Origin: Streptomyces lanatus | GTDB taxonomy: Bacteria > Actinomycetota > Actinomycetes > Streptomycetales > Streptomycetaceae | Length of the DNA: 64,000 nucleotides | Reading direction: 5' to 3' | Assembly: GCF_014655715.1 (NCBI RefSeq) | Contig: NZ_BNBM01000030.1 | Location: forward strand, 1-64,000 | Made by a program: the position numbers and the translations under genes | Shown here: in pieces, positions 7,741 to 16,656 of the stretch | How positions within the stretch are numbered: the stretch's first letter is position 1 | Layout: every line of letters begins with the position of its first letter | The notes under the pieces: generated by a model | Told to the model about the DNA's origin: nothing | The model's input: only the letters and a program-made list of their open reading frames with translations | The model's database searches: none

Positions 7741-9969
7741 ATGGCCGGGGACCGTATCGCGACCGATGTGATCGTGGTCGGCGCGGGCCCCGTCGGGCTG
7801 ATGCTCGCCGGGGAACTGCGCGGGGCCGGCGCGGACGTGGTGGTCCTCGAGAAGCTCACCGCGCCGACCACCGAGTCCAGGGCGTCCACTCTGCACGCCC
7901 GGACCATGGAGATCCTCGAGAGCCGCGGCCTGCTGGCGCCGCTCGGCGACATACCGAACGACCGCAGAGGCCACTTCGGCGGCATCCCCCTCGACCTCAC
8001 CCTGCCCGGCCGCCACCCGGGCCAGTGGAAGGTCCCGCAGACCCGGATCGAGGAACTGCTCGGACAGTGGGCGCGCGGCCTGGGCGCGGACATCCGGCGC
8101 GGTCACGAGCTGACCGGGCTGACCATGACCGCCGACCACGTCGAGGCCGCCGTACGCCTCCCGGACGGGACGACGACGTCCCTGCGGGCCGGGTACGTCG
8201 TCGGCTGCGACGGTGAGCACAGTGCCGTACGCCGCCTGGGCGGCTTCGACTTCCCCGGGTCCGACGCCGAGCGTGAGCTGCTGCGGGCCGACGTGGCCGG
8301 GATCGACATCCCCGACCGCCGCTTCCAGCGGCTGGCGGGCGGACTCGCCATCGCCGCCCGGCGTCCCGACGGAGTGACCCGGGTGATGGTGCACGAGTTC
8401 GGGGCCCGGCCGCGCGGCGGGCAGCCCGGGTTCCAGGACATCACCGACAGCTGGAAGCGCGTCACCGGGGAGGACATCGGCCATGGCACCCCGCTGTGGG
8501 TGAACTCCTTCGGCGACGCCTCCCGGCAGGCCGCCCGCTACCGCGACCACCGGCTGCTCCTTGCCGGGGACGCGGCCCACCAGAAGATGCCCATCGGCGG
8601 ACAGGCCCTCAACCTGGGCCTCCAGGACGCCGTCAACCTCGGCTGGAAACTGGCCGCCGAGGTCCGCGGGCGGGCCCCCGAGGGCCTGCTCGACAGCTAC
8701 CACGACGAACGGCACGCCGTCGGCCGCCGGACGCTGAACAACATCCGGGCCCAGGCCCTGCTGCTGCTCGGCTCCGCCGAGGTCGAGGCGGTCCGGCGGA
8801 TCTACGCCGAACTGGCCGCCGGAAGCGAGAACGTACGCACCCACCTGGCCGGAATGATCTCCGGCCTGGACATCCGCTACGACGTCGGAGGCGGCCGGCA
8901 TCCCCTGCAGGGCCGCCGCCTGGCACAGCGGGACCTGTTCCGCGCGGGGCGCGGCCTGCTGCTGCTCACGCCGGGCGCGGAGGAGCTGCGCACGGTCGCC
9001 GCGCCCTGGGGAGACCTCGTGGACACGGCCGCCGCCCCGCCCGGGGACGTACCGCCGGACCTGGGCGCGGTCCTGGTCCGCCCGGACGGACACGTGGTGT
9101 GGACGGACGCCGAGGACACCGCCATCACGACAGCCCTGACCCGCTGGTTCGGCACGCCGAAGCGGCAGTCCGACAGGACGACGACGAGGAATCGGAGTAC
9201 AGACATGAGCAGCAGGCTCACGGGCAGGACCGCGCTCGTCACCGGAGCGAGCCGCGGCATGGGACGGGCCACCGCCCTGCGCCTCGCACAGGAGGGCGCG
9301 CTCGTCGCCGTCCACTACAGCACCAGCGAGGAGGCGGCCGAGGAGGTCGTCGAGCTGATCGAGAAGGACGGCGGCCGGGCCTTCGCCGTACGCGCCGAAC
9401 TGGGCGTCGCCGGTGATGTCCACGAGCTGTTCCTGGGCCTGGAGAACGGGCTCCGGGAGCGCACCGGGACCACGGACCTCGACATCCTGGTCAACAACGC
9501 CGGTGTCATGGGCGGCGTCAAGCCCGAGGACACCACGCCGGAACAGTTCGACCGGCTCTTCGCCGTCAACGCCAAGGCGCCGTTCTTCCTGATCCAGCGG
9601 GCCCTGAAGAACATGCGCGACGGTGGCCGCATCATCAACATCACCTCCGGCCTCACCCGCTTCGCGAACCCGGACGAGATCGCGTACGCCATGACCAAGG
9701 GCGCCGTGGACCAGCTCGCCCTGCACTTCGCGAAGCTCCTCGGCCCGCGCAACATCACCGTCAACAGCGTGGCGCCCGGCATCACGCGCAACGGCAACCC
9801 GGTGTTCGGCATACCGGAGGCGGTGGAGCAGATGGCGCAGCTGTCCGCGTTCAACCGGGTCGGCGAACCGGAGGACGTCGCCGACGTGGTGGCCTTCCTC
9901 GCCACCGACGAGGCCCGCTGGATCACCGGCTCCTTCGTCGACGCCACCGGGGGCACCCTGCTCGGCTGA
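7741..9969 (+). CDS. Fused FAD monooxygenase - short-chain reductase (PgaM/CabV/UrdM type)
   Basis: A 742-residue two-domain enzyme. Residues 1 to about 470 are an FAD aromatic hydroxylase (GAGPVG at 14-19, GCDGEHSAVRR, LAGDAAHQKMPIGGQALN); a basic linker (PKRQSDRTTTRNRST) leads into a complete short-chain reductase from Met489 (TGASRGMG, NNAG, YAMTK). Known family: PgaM, CabV and UrdM of angucycline pathways, which process the 2,3 and C-6 region (dehydration, ketone reduction, hydroxylation). The gene starts two bases after the aromatase stop. An internal ribosome binding site precedes the Met489 codon, listed separately as a nested gene. This fusion is the strongest single marker that the cluster is angucycline-type. 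Confidence 0.94.
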   Translation: MAGDRIATDVIVVGAGPVGLMLAGELRGAGADVVVLEKLTAPTTESRASTLHARTMEILESRGLLAPLGDIPNDRRGHFGGIPLDLTLPGRHPGQWKVPQTRIEELLGQWARGLGADIRRGHELTGLTMTADHVEAAVRLPDGTTTSLRAGYVVGCDGEHSAVRRLGGFDFPGSDAERELLRADVAGIDIPDRRFQRLAGGLAIAARRPDGVTRVMVHEFGARPRGGQPGFQDITDSWKRVTGEDIGHGTPLWVNSFGDASRQAARYRDHRLLLAGDAAHQKMPIGGQALNLGLQDAVNLGWKLAAEVRGRAPEGLLDSYHDERHAVGRRTLNNIRAQALLLLGSAEVEAVRRIYAELAAGSENVRTHLAGMISGLDIRYDVGGGRHPLQGRRLAQRDLFRAGRGLLLLTPGAEELRTVAAPWGDLVDTAAAPPGDVPPDLGAVLVRPDGHVVWTDAEDTAITTALTRWFGTPKRQSDRTTTRNRSTDMSSRLTGRTALVTGASRGMGRATALRLAQEGALVAVHYSTSEEAAEEVVELIEKDGGRAFAVRAELGVAGDVHELFLGLENGLRERTGTTDLDILVNNAGVMGGVKPEDTTPEQFDRLFAVNAKAPFFLIQRALKNMRDGGRIINITSGLTRFANPDEIAYAMTKGAVDQLALHFAKLLGPRNITVNSVAPGITRNGNPVFGIPEAVEQMAQLSAFNRVGEPEDVADVVAFLATDEARWITGSFVDATGGTLLG
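9205..9969 (+). CDS. Nested gene: free short-chain reductase translated from inside the fusion
   Basis: In-frame ATG at Met489 of the fusion, preceded by GGAG seven bases upstream, would give a separate 254-residue reductase (MSSRLTGRTALVTGASRGMG...). Published work on pgaM and cabV showed that their reductase is also produced alone from an internal start and forms a complex with the full-length protein. Here the signal is visible in the sequence; that it is used is inference. Confidence 0.7.
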   Translation: MSSRLTGRTALVTGASRGMGRATALRLAQEGALVAVHYSTSEEAAEEVVELIEKDGGRAFAVRAELGVAGDVHELFLGLENGLRERTGTTDLDILVNNAGVMGGVKPEDTTPEQFDRLFAVNAKAPFFLIQRALKNMRDGGRIINITSGLTRFANPDEIAYAMTKGAVDQLALHFAKLLGPRNITVNSVAPGITRNGNPVFGIPEAVEQMAQLSAFNRVGEPEDVADVVAFLATDEARWITGSFVDATGGTLLG

Positions 9970-10033
9970 GCCGGCGGGGGGCGTGCGCCGCCCCCCGCCC
10001 CGCTGTCACCGACCCCTACGGCGGAACGGGACC

Positions 10034-11431
10034 ATGACCTCTTCGACGCCTTCCCCGACCCTCACGGCCGGCGAGCGCTTCAGCCCCGCGCTATGGGCGC
10101 TGCTCTTCGTGCTCGCGGGCAACATGCTCATCGACGCCCTGGAGGTGTCCGTCGCCCTGGTGGCGCTGCCCGCCGTGAGCGACGACCTCGCCCTGTCCGT
10201 GCCGCAGGCACAGTGGGTGGTCAGTGGATTCGCCGTCGGCTTCGGCGGGTTGCTGCTGTTCGGCTCCCGCCTGGTCACCCTCCTCGGCCGCCGCCGGGTC
10301 TATCTCGCCGCCCTGCTGCTCTTCGCCGTCGCGTCCCTCGCGGGCGCCGCCGCGGCGAGCGGGCCCCTGCTCATCGGCACCCGCCTGGTGAAGGGCTTCT
10401 GCGCCGCACTGACCGCGCCCACCGGGCTCGCCATCATCCTCGCGGTGTTTCCCGAGGGGCCCGTGCGCGCCAGGGCGGTGTCGGTGTACTCCTTCTTCGG
10501 GGCGGCCGGCTTCTCCGCCGGTCTGCTGCTGTCGGGGCTGCTCACCGAGACGAGCTGGCGCTGGGCGTTCGCGTTCCCCGCGCCGGTCGTGCTGCTGCTG
10601 TTCGTTGTCGGAATACGCCGCATTCCACGCGACGAGCCCGCCTGGGACACCGAGGGACGGTACGGCGTCCCGAGCGCGCTCGGCCTCATCGGCGCCACGC
10701 TGCTGCTGGTGTACGCGATCGTCTCGGTGCCCGCCACCGGCTGGACGCATCCGAGGACGCTCGGCGCGTTCGTCCTGGCGGCATTGTGCGCGGCGGTCCA
10801 TGTCCGAGCCGAACTAACAGCAGCCAAGCCCCTGTTGAGCCTGGACCTGCTCCGTCACGCCGCCCTGGTCCGCTCCGCGCTGGGCGCCGCCGCGCTGAAC
10901 GGCTCGTATCTGGGCCTGCTCCTGCTGAGCACGCTGCACCTTCAGCAGCGGGCGGGTTGGAGCCCGTTGCAGACCGGGCTCGCCTTCCTGCCGGCCAGCG
11001 TCCCGCTCGCCCTGACCGCCCTGCACTCCGGCCGCCTCGCCGCCCGCTTCGGCCCGGCAAGGCTGATCGCGGCCGGCGCCGCGGCGGCCCCGGCCGGCTA
11101 TCTGCTCTACCCGCGCGACGCTCCCACGCAGGTGGACTACGTCATCGACGTACTGCCCACGATGCTGCTCGTGGGCACCGCGTTCGTCCTCGCCTTCGCG
11201 GCCTTCCATCTCCAGGCCACCAGCTCGGTCCCCGCACCCCGCCAGGCGGAGGCGAGCGGCCTCTACCAGACCGCCGTCCAACTGGGCGCCGCCCTCATGC
11301 TCGCCCTGACCTCAGCGCTGTACGGGGCGGGTTATGGCGCCGCGCTGACGCTGATCACGGCTGTCGGTGCGCTGGGCTTCGCGGTGGCTGTGAGCGGGTT
11401 GCTGCCGGGGCGACGGGGGGTGGGACGGTGA
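10034..11431 (+). CDS. MFS drug exporter (JadL-like position)
   Basis: A 465-residue major facilitator protein of the 14-helix DHA2 drug:proton antiporter type, with GSRLVTLLGRRRVYLAAL in the first cytoplasmic loop. An upstream ATG at 9983 would add 17 Arg/Pro-rich residues with no ribosome binding site; ATG 10034 fits the family. Likely exports the polyketide across the membrane. It ends with GTGA overlap into the phosphopantetheinyl transferase, so both are translated together. Confidence 0.88.
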   Translation: MTSSTPSPTLTAGERFSPALWALLFVLAGNMLIDALEVSVALVALPAVSDDLALSVPQAQWVVSGFAVGFGGLLLFGSRLVTLLGRRRVYLAALLLFAVASLAGAAAASGPLLIGTRLVKGFCAALTAPTGLAIILAVFPEGPVRARAVSVYSFFGAAGFSAGLLLSGLLTETSWRWAFAFPAPVVLLLFVVGIRRIPRDEPAWDTEGRYGVPSALGLIGATLLLVYAIVSVPATGWTHPRTLGAFVLAALCAAVHVRAELTAAKPLLSLDLLRHAALVRSALGAAALNGSYLGLLLLSTLHLQQRAGWSPLQTGLAFLPASVPLALTALHSGRLAARFGPARLIAAGAAAAPAGYLLYPRDAPTQVDYVIDVLPTMLLVGTAFVLAFAAFHLQATSSVPAPRQAEASGLYQTAVQLGAALMLALTSALYGAGYGAALTLITAVGALGFAVAVSGLLPGRRGVGR

Positions 11432-12228
11432 GCACTGCCGAACCCCGCCCTCCGCAGACCCAGTTCACCCTCGGCCCCGACCGGCTCGACCTCTACTTGG
11501 TGCGCACCCCGCAGGGCCGCGAGGCCGCGCTGCTCGACCGCTCCGAGCTCGATGACGCCGAACGACGCAGGGCGGGCTCCTTCCGGCACCCGGCGCACGC
11601 GCTGCTCTACACCACCGCCCACATCGCGCTGCGCCGGCTGCTCGGCCGTCAGCTGGGCGTCGCGCCACGCGACCTGCGGTTCCTCCGGGAGCCCTGTCCC
11701 GGCTGCGGTGCGCCACACGGGCGGCCCGCCGTCGCGATGGCCGGACCGCCCCTGCACTTCTCGCTCTCGCACAGCGGCGGCCTCGTCCTCATCGGCGTGG
11801 CGGCCGTCGCCGTCGGTGTGGACGTTCAGCGGCTGCCGCGCGAGGAGACCGTCGAGGTCGCCTCGGCTGCGCTGCATGCGGGGGAGCGGGCCGAACTCGG
11901 GCGGCGGGTGCGGGGTGCGGACAGGACAGGGCACTTCGGCCGGCTGTGGACCCGCAAGGAGGCGTACCTCAAAGCGATCGGCACGGGGCTCCACCGCTCC
12001 CCGGCCCGTGACTATCTCGGCGCCGACAGCGCCGTGCATCCGCCCGGATGGACGGTGCTCGACGTGGCCTGCCCCCCGACGCACTCCGCGGCGGCCGTCG
12101 TACGCGGGCGGCGTCCCCGGTTCGTCGACGTCCACCGGCTCGACGGGCGGTGGCTGTGCACCCCGGACACCCCGGACGCCCTGGCCATCGCCACCACCAT
12201 CAGCACCCACGGAGAGGTCACCACCTGA
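11428..12228 (+). CDS. 4'-Phosphopantetheinyl transferase, Sfp type
   Basis: A 266-residue Sfp-family enzyme that transfers phosphopantetheine from CoA to carrier proteins. Motifs seen: HFSLSHSGG, VGVDVQ and LWTRKEAYLKAIGTGL. Its GTG start overlaps the exporter stop and its TGA shares a base with the ATG of the next gene. It presumably activates the cluster ACP, as JadM does in jadomycin biosynthesis. Confidence 0.93.
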   Translation: MSTAEPRPPQTQFTLGPDRLDLYLVRTPQGREAALLDRSELDDAERRRAGSFRHPAHALLYTTAHIALRRLLGRQLGVAPRDLRFLREPCPGCGAPHGRPAVAMAGPPLHFSLSHSGGLVLIGVAAVAVGVDVQRLPREETVEVASAALHAGERAELGRRVRGADRTGHFGRLWTRKEAYLKAIGTGLHRSPARDYLGADSAVHPPGWTVLDVACPPTHSAAAVVRGRRPRFVDVHRLDGRWLCTPDTPDALAIATTISTHGEVTT

Positions 12229-13790
12229 TGCTCACCGAAGACAGCCTCATGCATCGCACCGAAGAACTGACCGCGATCAAGGAGTCGGCGCGGGGCGGAC
12301 CCGACCCGGCCGCCACCGAACGCCAGCACGCCAAGGGCAAGCTGACCGCCCACGAACGTATCGAACTGCTCCTGGACAAGGGGTCGTTCACCGAGGTCGA
12401 GCCTCTGCGGCGGCACCGGGCGAGTGGCTTCGGGCTTGAGCACAGGAAGCCGTACAGCGACGGTGTCGTCACCGGCTGGGGCACGGTCCACGGCCGTACC
12501 GTCTTCGTCTACGCGCATGACTTCCGGATCTTCGGAGGCGCGCTCGGCGAGGCGCACGCGCAGAAGATCCACAAGGTTCTGGATCTGGCCGAGGCGGCCG
12601 GTGCCCCCGTGGTCAGTCTCAACGACGGTGCCGGGGCCCGGATCCAGGAGGGCGTCACCGCGCTGGCCGGGTACGGCGGCATCTTCCAGCGCAACACCAG
12701 GTCCTCGGGCGTCATCCCGCAGATCTCGGTGATGCTCGGCCCCTGCGCGGGCGGCGCCGCCTACAGCCCCGCGCTCACCGACTTCGTGTTCATGGTCCGT
12801 GAGACCTCGCAGATGTTCATCACCGGCCCCGACGTCGTCAGGACCGTCACCGGCGAGGAGATCACCCAGAACGGCCTCGGCGGCGCCGACGTGCACGCCG
12901 CCGTCTCGGGCGTCGCGCACTTCGCCTACGACGACGAGGAGCACTGCCTGGAGGACGTGCGGTATCTGCTGTCGCTGCTGCCCGCCAACAACCGGGAGCT
13001 GTCACCCGTCGTGCCGTGCGCTGATCCGGCCGACCGGCCCGGCGACGTGCTGCTCGACCTCGTGCCCGCCGGATCGGGGCAGGCGTACGACATCCGCAAG
13101 GTCATCGAGGAGATCGTCGACGACGGCGAGTTCTTCGAGGTGCACCCGGCCTGGGCCACCAACCTCGTGTGCGCCCTGACCCGCCTCGACGGCCATGTCG
13201 TGGGCGTCGTCGCCAACCAGCCCGCTTCCATGGCGGGCGTGCTGGACATCGAGGCCTCCGAGAAGGGGGCGCGGTTCGTCCAGTTCTGCGACGCCTTCAA
13301 CATTCCTCTGGTCACCCTCGTCGACGTACCGGGCTTCCTGCCGGGCGTGGACCAGGAGCACAACGGCATCATCCGGCGCGGCGCCAAGCTGCTGTACGCC
13401 TACTGCAACGCCACCGTGCCGAGGATCTCGCTGGTGCTGCGCAAGGCGTACGGCGGCGCCTACATCGTCATGGACTCCCGCTCCATCGGCGCCGACCTGA
13501 CGCTGGCCTGGCCCACCAACGAGATCGCGGTGATGGGCGCGGAGGGCGCCGCGAACGTGGTCTTCCGGCGCGAGATCAACGCCGCCGACGACCCCGAGGC
13601 CGTACGGCAGGAGCGGATCGCGGAGTACAAGGCCGAGCTGATGCACCCGTACTACGCGGCCGAGCGCGGCCTGATCGACGACGTCATCGACCCGCGCGAG
13701 ACCCGGTCGGTGCTGATCCGCTCGCTCGCCATGCTGCGCGCCAAGCACGCCGACCTGCCGTCCCGCAAGCACGGCAACCCCCCGCAGTAG
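12228..13790 (+). CDS. Acyl-CoA carboxylase carboxyltransferase (beta) subunit, JadN position
   Basis: A 520-residue carboxyltransferase with N-terminal and C-terminal crotonase-like halves (GGAYSPALTDF; GGAYIVMDSRSIGADLTLAWP). It moves the carboxyl group from biotin to acyl-CoA. The position known to distinguish substrates in S. coelicolor (Asp in PccB, Ile in AccB) is Ile413 here, predicting acetyl-CoA acceptance and so malonyl-CoA supply. TGATG overlap with the transferase gene. Partner subunits are the alpha protein at the left edge and the epsilon protein near 19 kb. A homologue in another angucycline cluster has been discussed as a decarboxylase, so that role is the alternative. Confidence 0.93.
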   Translation: MLTEDSLMHRTEELTAIKESARGGPDPAATERQHAKGKLTAHERIELLLDKGSFTEVEPLRRHRASGFGLEHRKPYSDGVVTGWGTVHGRTVFVYAHDFRIFGGALGEAHAQKIHKVLDLAEAAGAPVVSLNDGAGARIQEGVTALAGYGGIFQRNTRSSGVIPQISVMLGPCAGGAAYSPALTDFVFMVRETSQMFITGPDVVRTVTGEEITQNGLGGADVHAAVSGVAHFAYDDEEHCLEDVRYLLSLLPANNRELSPVVPCADPADRPGDVLLDLVPAGSGQAYDIRKVIEEIVDDGEFFEVHPAWATNLVCALTRLDGHVVGVVANQPASMAGVLDIEASEKGARFVQFCDAFNIPLVTLVDVPGFLPGVDQEHNGIIRRGAKLLYAYCNATVPRISLVLRKAYGGAYIVMDSRSIGADLTLAWPTNEIAVMGAEGAANVVFRREINAADDPEAVRQERIAEYKAELMHPYYAAERGLIDDVIDPRETRSVLIRSLAMLRAKHADLPSRKHGNPPQ

Positions 13791-13819
13791 GCAGCGCCAG
13801 GAAAGGGAGACCCGACACC

Positions 13820-14722
13820 GTGACCCCCTCGCTCGGGCCGGCGGCCCGGCAGTGCCAGAAGGCGCTGAACACCCTCCACTCCACCGTGTACTTCAGCCCC
13901 GACCTCGGCGGCGAACTGGCCGGCCGCGGTGTCGACGACCCGATGGCCTGCTATCTGGCGGGCCGGGCCGCGGCACTGGGCCGGGTGGGGCCCGGGGTGG
14001 TCACCGCCGTGTTCCACAACTTCCGGTACGACATGATCGCCGGCCATCTGCCCGCGCTCTGGGACCGGGTGGCCCCCGACCAGGCACTGGCCGCCCGGCT
14101 GCGCGCGGCCGACGCCACCCTGCGCCGGGCACTGGGCGCAGAGGCGCTCACCGCCCGCCCGATGCGGGACGCGGCCCGGCTCGCCCTGCGTGCCGTCGAG
14201 GGGTGCGGCCGACCGGGACGCCCGCTGTACGCGGCCCACGCCGACCAGCCCGTGCCCGAGGCACCGCATCTGGCGCTCTGGCACGTGGCGACCTTGCTGC
14301 GTGAGCATCGCGGTGACAGTCATGTCGGCGCGTTGAGCGCGGCGGGCCTGGACGGGATCGAGGCGCTGGTCTCGCACTGCGCGAGCGGGGAGGGCATGTC
14401 CCGCGAGGCCGTCATGGGCCCGCGCGGCTGGACCAAGGAGGACTGGGACGCCGCCGAGGAACGGCTGCGCGAGCGCGGGCTCATGGCCGCGGACGGGACG
14501 CTGACCCCGCGCGGTGTCCGGCTCCGGCAGGACCTGGAGGAGGAGACCGACCGCCGGGACCTCGATCCGTACCGGCACCTGGGCGAGGCGGGGGTCGCCG
14601 AACTCACCGACCTCGCCGAGGAATTCGTCCGGAACGTGGTCGCGTCCGGACTGTTCCCACCGGATGTCGAGGCCTTCTTCCTCCCACCGAACCGTGGGCC
14701 GCACACGACCCCTCACACATGA
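13820..14722 (+). CDS. SCO6045-like protein of unknown function
   Basis: A 300-residue soluble protein, mostly helical, with no signal peptide. The first half includes ALNTLHSTVYFSPDLGGELA and FHNFRYDMIAGHLPALW; the second half has a winged-helix look (REAVMGPRGWTKEDWDAAEERLRERGLM...DGTLTPRGVRLRQDLEEETD). I recognise it as the streptomycete SCO6045-like family, one or more copies per genome, with no proven function. The GTG start has AAGGGAGA upstream. It is the last gene of the left operon; a DNA-binding or ligand-sensing role is possible but unproven. Confidence 0.85.
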   Translation: MTPSLGPAARQCQKALNTLHSTVYFSPDLGGELAGRGVDDPMACYLAGRAAALGRVGPGVVTAVFHNFRYDMIAGHLPALWDRVAPDQALAARLRAADATLRRALGAEALTARPMRDAARLALRAVEGCGRPGRPLYAAHADQPVPEAPHLALWHVATLLREHRGDSHVGALSAAGLDGIEALVSHCASGEGMSREAVMGPRGWTKEDWDAAEERLRERGLMAADGTLTPRGVRLRQDLEEETDRRDLDPYRHLGEAGVAELTDLAEEFVRNVVASGLFPPDVEAFFLPPNRGPHTTPHT

Positions 14723-14738
14723 CCCCGCACACGACTCC

Positions 14739-14776
14739 GTCTGCGGATTTGACACAGACGTGACAGAGCCGCAGAC
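14739..14776 (+). promoter_or_regulatory. Inverted repeat around a TTGACA box, probable start of second cluster operon
   Basis: GTCTGCGG and CCGCAGAC form perfect 8-bp arms about 22 bases apart. Between them lies TTGACA (14749-14754), a good -35 box; no convincing -10 lies at the ideal distance. The element sits in the 134-base gap before the methyltransferase, so it could be an operator or a hairpin in the leader. Confidence 0.45.
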
Positions 14777-14856
14777 GCATTTGATACGGGACTTCTTGAA
14801 CCCGATCGCGGCGCGGAAGAGGCTGAAATGGCATCCGAATCGGAAAGGCAGTGGAC

Positions 14857-15657
14857 ATGGCCGACGGTGCTCCGGAGCACTCGTACAGCACGGGATCGCT
14901 GACCCGGGGAACATTCTCCCAGCTTGACCAACTGCGGTTGTTCGAGAGCAAATACGACCCGGTGACCCGCGCCGTCATCGAGTCGCTCGACGTACGGCCG
15001 ACCTGGCGCTGTCTGGAGCTGGGCGCCGGCGCCGGTTCGATGTCGTACTGGCTGGCGGGGCAGGTGCCCGAGGGCGGCGTGCTCGCGGTGGACATCGACG
15101 ACAGCAGGCTGGACGCCGACCAGGCACCTCAACTGACCGTCCGGCAGGCAGACATCACCGCCACGGAGTTCGAGGAGGGTGGCTACGACCTGGTGCTCGC
15201 CCGGGCCGTGCTCGAACACCTCAAGGACCCCGACGAACTGCTGACCCGCGCGGCACGCTGGCTGGCGCCGGGCGGCTGGCTCGTCGTGGAGGACTTCTAC
15301 TACCTGCCCGCCGAGCACGCCGCGACCGCCGTGGGACGCACCCTCGTCGCCGGATATGTGCGGCGCATGCGCGAACAGGGCGCGGACCTGGGATGGGCAC
15401 GGCACCTGCCGGCCTCGCTGGCCCGGGCCGGGCTGGAGTCGGTCGGACTGCGGCTCACCCCCGCCGGTCCCGGCCAGACCCCCGCCGACGACGAGCTGAT
15501 CGGCCTGCGGCTGAGGCAGGAGGGCCATGCGCTGGTCGACGCCGGTGTGGTCACCGAGGACGAACTCGCCGAGTTCATGGGCCTGCTCGGCCGCCCGGAG
15601 GGCCGGGACATGACGACGCTGATGGTCTCGGCATGGGCACGCCGCCCGGCCGAGTGA
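14857..15657 (+). CDS. SAM-dependent methyltransferase (class I)
   Basis: A 266-residue Rossmann methyltransferase with motif I LELGAGAGS, acidic motif DIDDSR, and DLVLARAVLEHLKDPDELL (motif IV region). GTG 14851 is in frame but AAAGG is correctly spaced only for ATG 14857. Probably O-methylates a hydroxyl of the angucyclinone; it could equally be C-specific. First gene of the second cluster segment, behind an inverted-repeat promoter region. Confidence 0.88.
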   Translation: MADGAPEHSYSTGSLTRGTFSQLDQLRLFESKYDPVTRAVIESLDVRPTWRCLELGAGAGSMSYWLAGQVPEGGVLAVDIDDSRLDADQAPQLTVRQADITATEFEEGGYDLVLARAVLEHLKDPDELLTRAARWLAPGGWLVVEDFYYLPAEHAATAVGRTLVAGYVRRMREQGADLGWARHLPASLARAGLESVGLRLTPAGPGQTPADDELIGLRLRQEGHALVDAGVVTEDELAEFMGLLGRPEGRDMTTLMVSAWARRPAE

Positions 15658-15704
15658 ATGCCGGCCACCACCCTTACCGTCCCTTACCGCACGGGGGAGC
15701 ACCC

Positions 15705-16625
15705 ATGCCCGAACAGCCCGTACAGCCCGAACAGCCCGTACAGCCCGAACCGTCCGTACAGCCCGAGCAGCCCGTCGTCCTGATCACCGCCGCGACCGGA
15801 AACGTAGGCCCGCACGCGGCGGCCCATCTCCTCCAGGCCGGTGCCCGGGTCCGCGCGCTGGTCCTCCCGGACGACCCCAATATCGGCCGGCTGCCCGAGG
15901 GGGTCGAGATCCACCGCGGCGATCTCGGCGACCCGGACACCCTCGACGCCGCCCTGGACGGGGTCGACGGCGTCTTCCTGATGTGGCCGTTCTTCTCCCT
16001 CCCCGTCGACTCCGCGCCCACGGTGCTGCGGAAGATCGAGGCCACGGCCCGCCGGGTCGCCTTCGTCTCGTCCGTCGGCGTGCACATCGGCCTGGAGCCC
16101 GTCGACAACAACTGCCACGCCTACATCGAGAAGCTGCTGGAGGGCACGACGCTGGAGTGGACCTTCCTGCGCACCACCGGCTTCCACTGCAACTCCGCCA
16201 TGACCTTCGCCGACCAGGTCCGCACCGGCGACATCGTGCGCTTCCCGTACGGCGCCGCCACCCGCACCTCCGTCCACGAGGGGGACCTCGCCGCGGTCGG
16301 GGCGAAGGCGCTCACCGCCGAGGGCCACGCCCGCAAGGCGTACCTCGTCTCCGGCCCCCAGGCACTGTCCCAGGCGGCGCAGTTGCAGGTCATCGCCGAG
16401 GTCACCGGGCGCGAGCTGACCTGGGAGGACATCGAGCACGACGCCGCCCGCAAGGCCATGGTCGACGCCGGCTGGCCGCCCTCGTACGCCGACGGTGCGC
16501 TCGACTACTTCGAGACGCTGACCAGGACGCCGGAGGTCGGCTCGAACGTCGTGGAAGAGGTCACCGGCAGGCCGGCCCGCACCTTCCGCGACTGGGTCGT
16601 CGAGCACACCCACCTCTTCCACTGA
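15705..16625 (+). CDS. NmrA-like NAD(P)-dependent reductase with repeat N-terminus
   Basis: A 306-residue atypical short-chain reductase. After a 24-residue Pro/Gln/Val repeat tail comes VVLITAATGNVGPHAAAHLLQAG (cofactor fold), then NmrA/HSCARG features such as GVDGVFLMWPFFSLP and LRTTGFHCNSAM. Members reduce quinones or act as redox sensors; in this setting a quinone or ketone reduction on the polyketide is likely. The low-complexity tail is unusual for the family and comes from a tandem DNA repeat. Ribosome binding site GGGGGAG. Confidence 0.85.
   Translation: MPEQPVQPEQPVQPEPSVQPEQPVVLITAATGNVGPHAAAHLLQAGARVRALVLPDDPNIGRLPEGVEIHRGDLGDPDTLDAALDGVDGVFLMWPFFSLPVDSAPTVLRKIEATARRVAFVSSVGVHIGLEPVDNNCHAYIEKLLEGTTLEWTFLRTTGFHCNSAMTFADQVRTGDIVRFPYGAATRTSVHEGDLAAVGAKALTAEGHARKAYLVSGPQALSQAAQLQVIAEVTGRELTWEDIEHDAARKAMVDAGWPPSYADGALDYFETLTRTPEVGSNVVEEVTGRPARTFRDWVVEHTHLFH
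15708..15773 (+). repeat. In-frame tandem 9/18-bp repeat
   Basis: Units of cccgaacag and cccgtacag alternate about seven times, encoding PEQPVQ-type hexapeptides at the N-terminus of the reductase. The copies are nearly identical, so the tract may vary in copy number. Confidence 0.9.
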
Positions 16626-16656
16626 CCCCCGTTCACGGAGGACCACGGAGCTTTCG

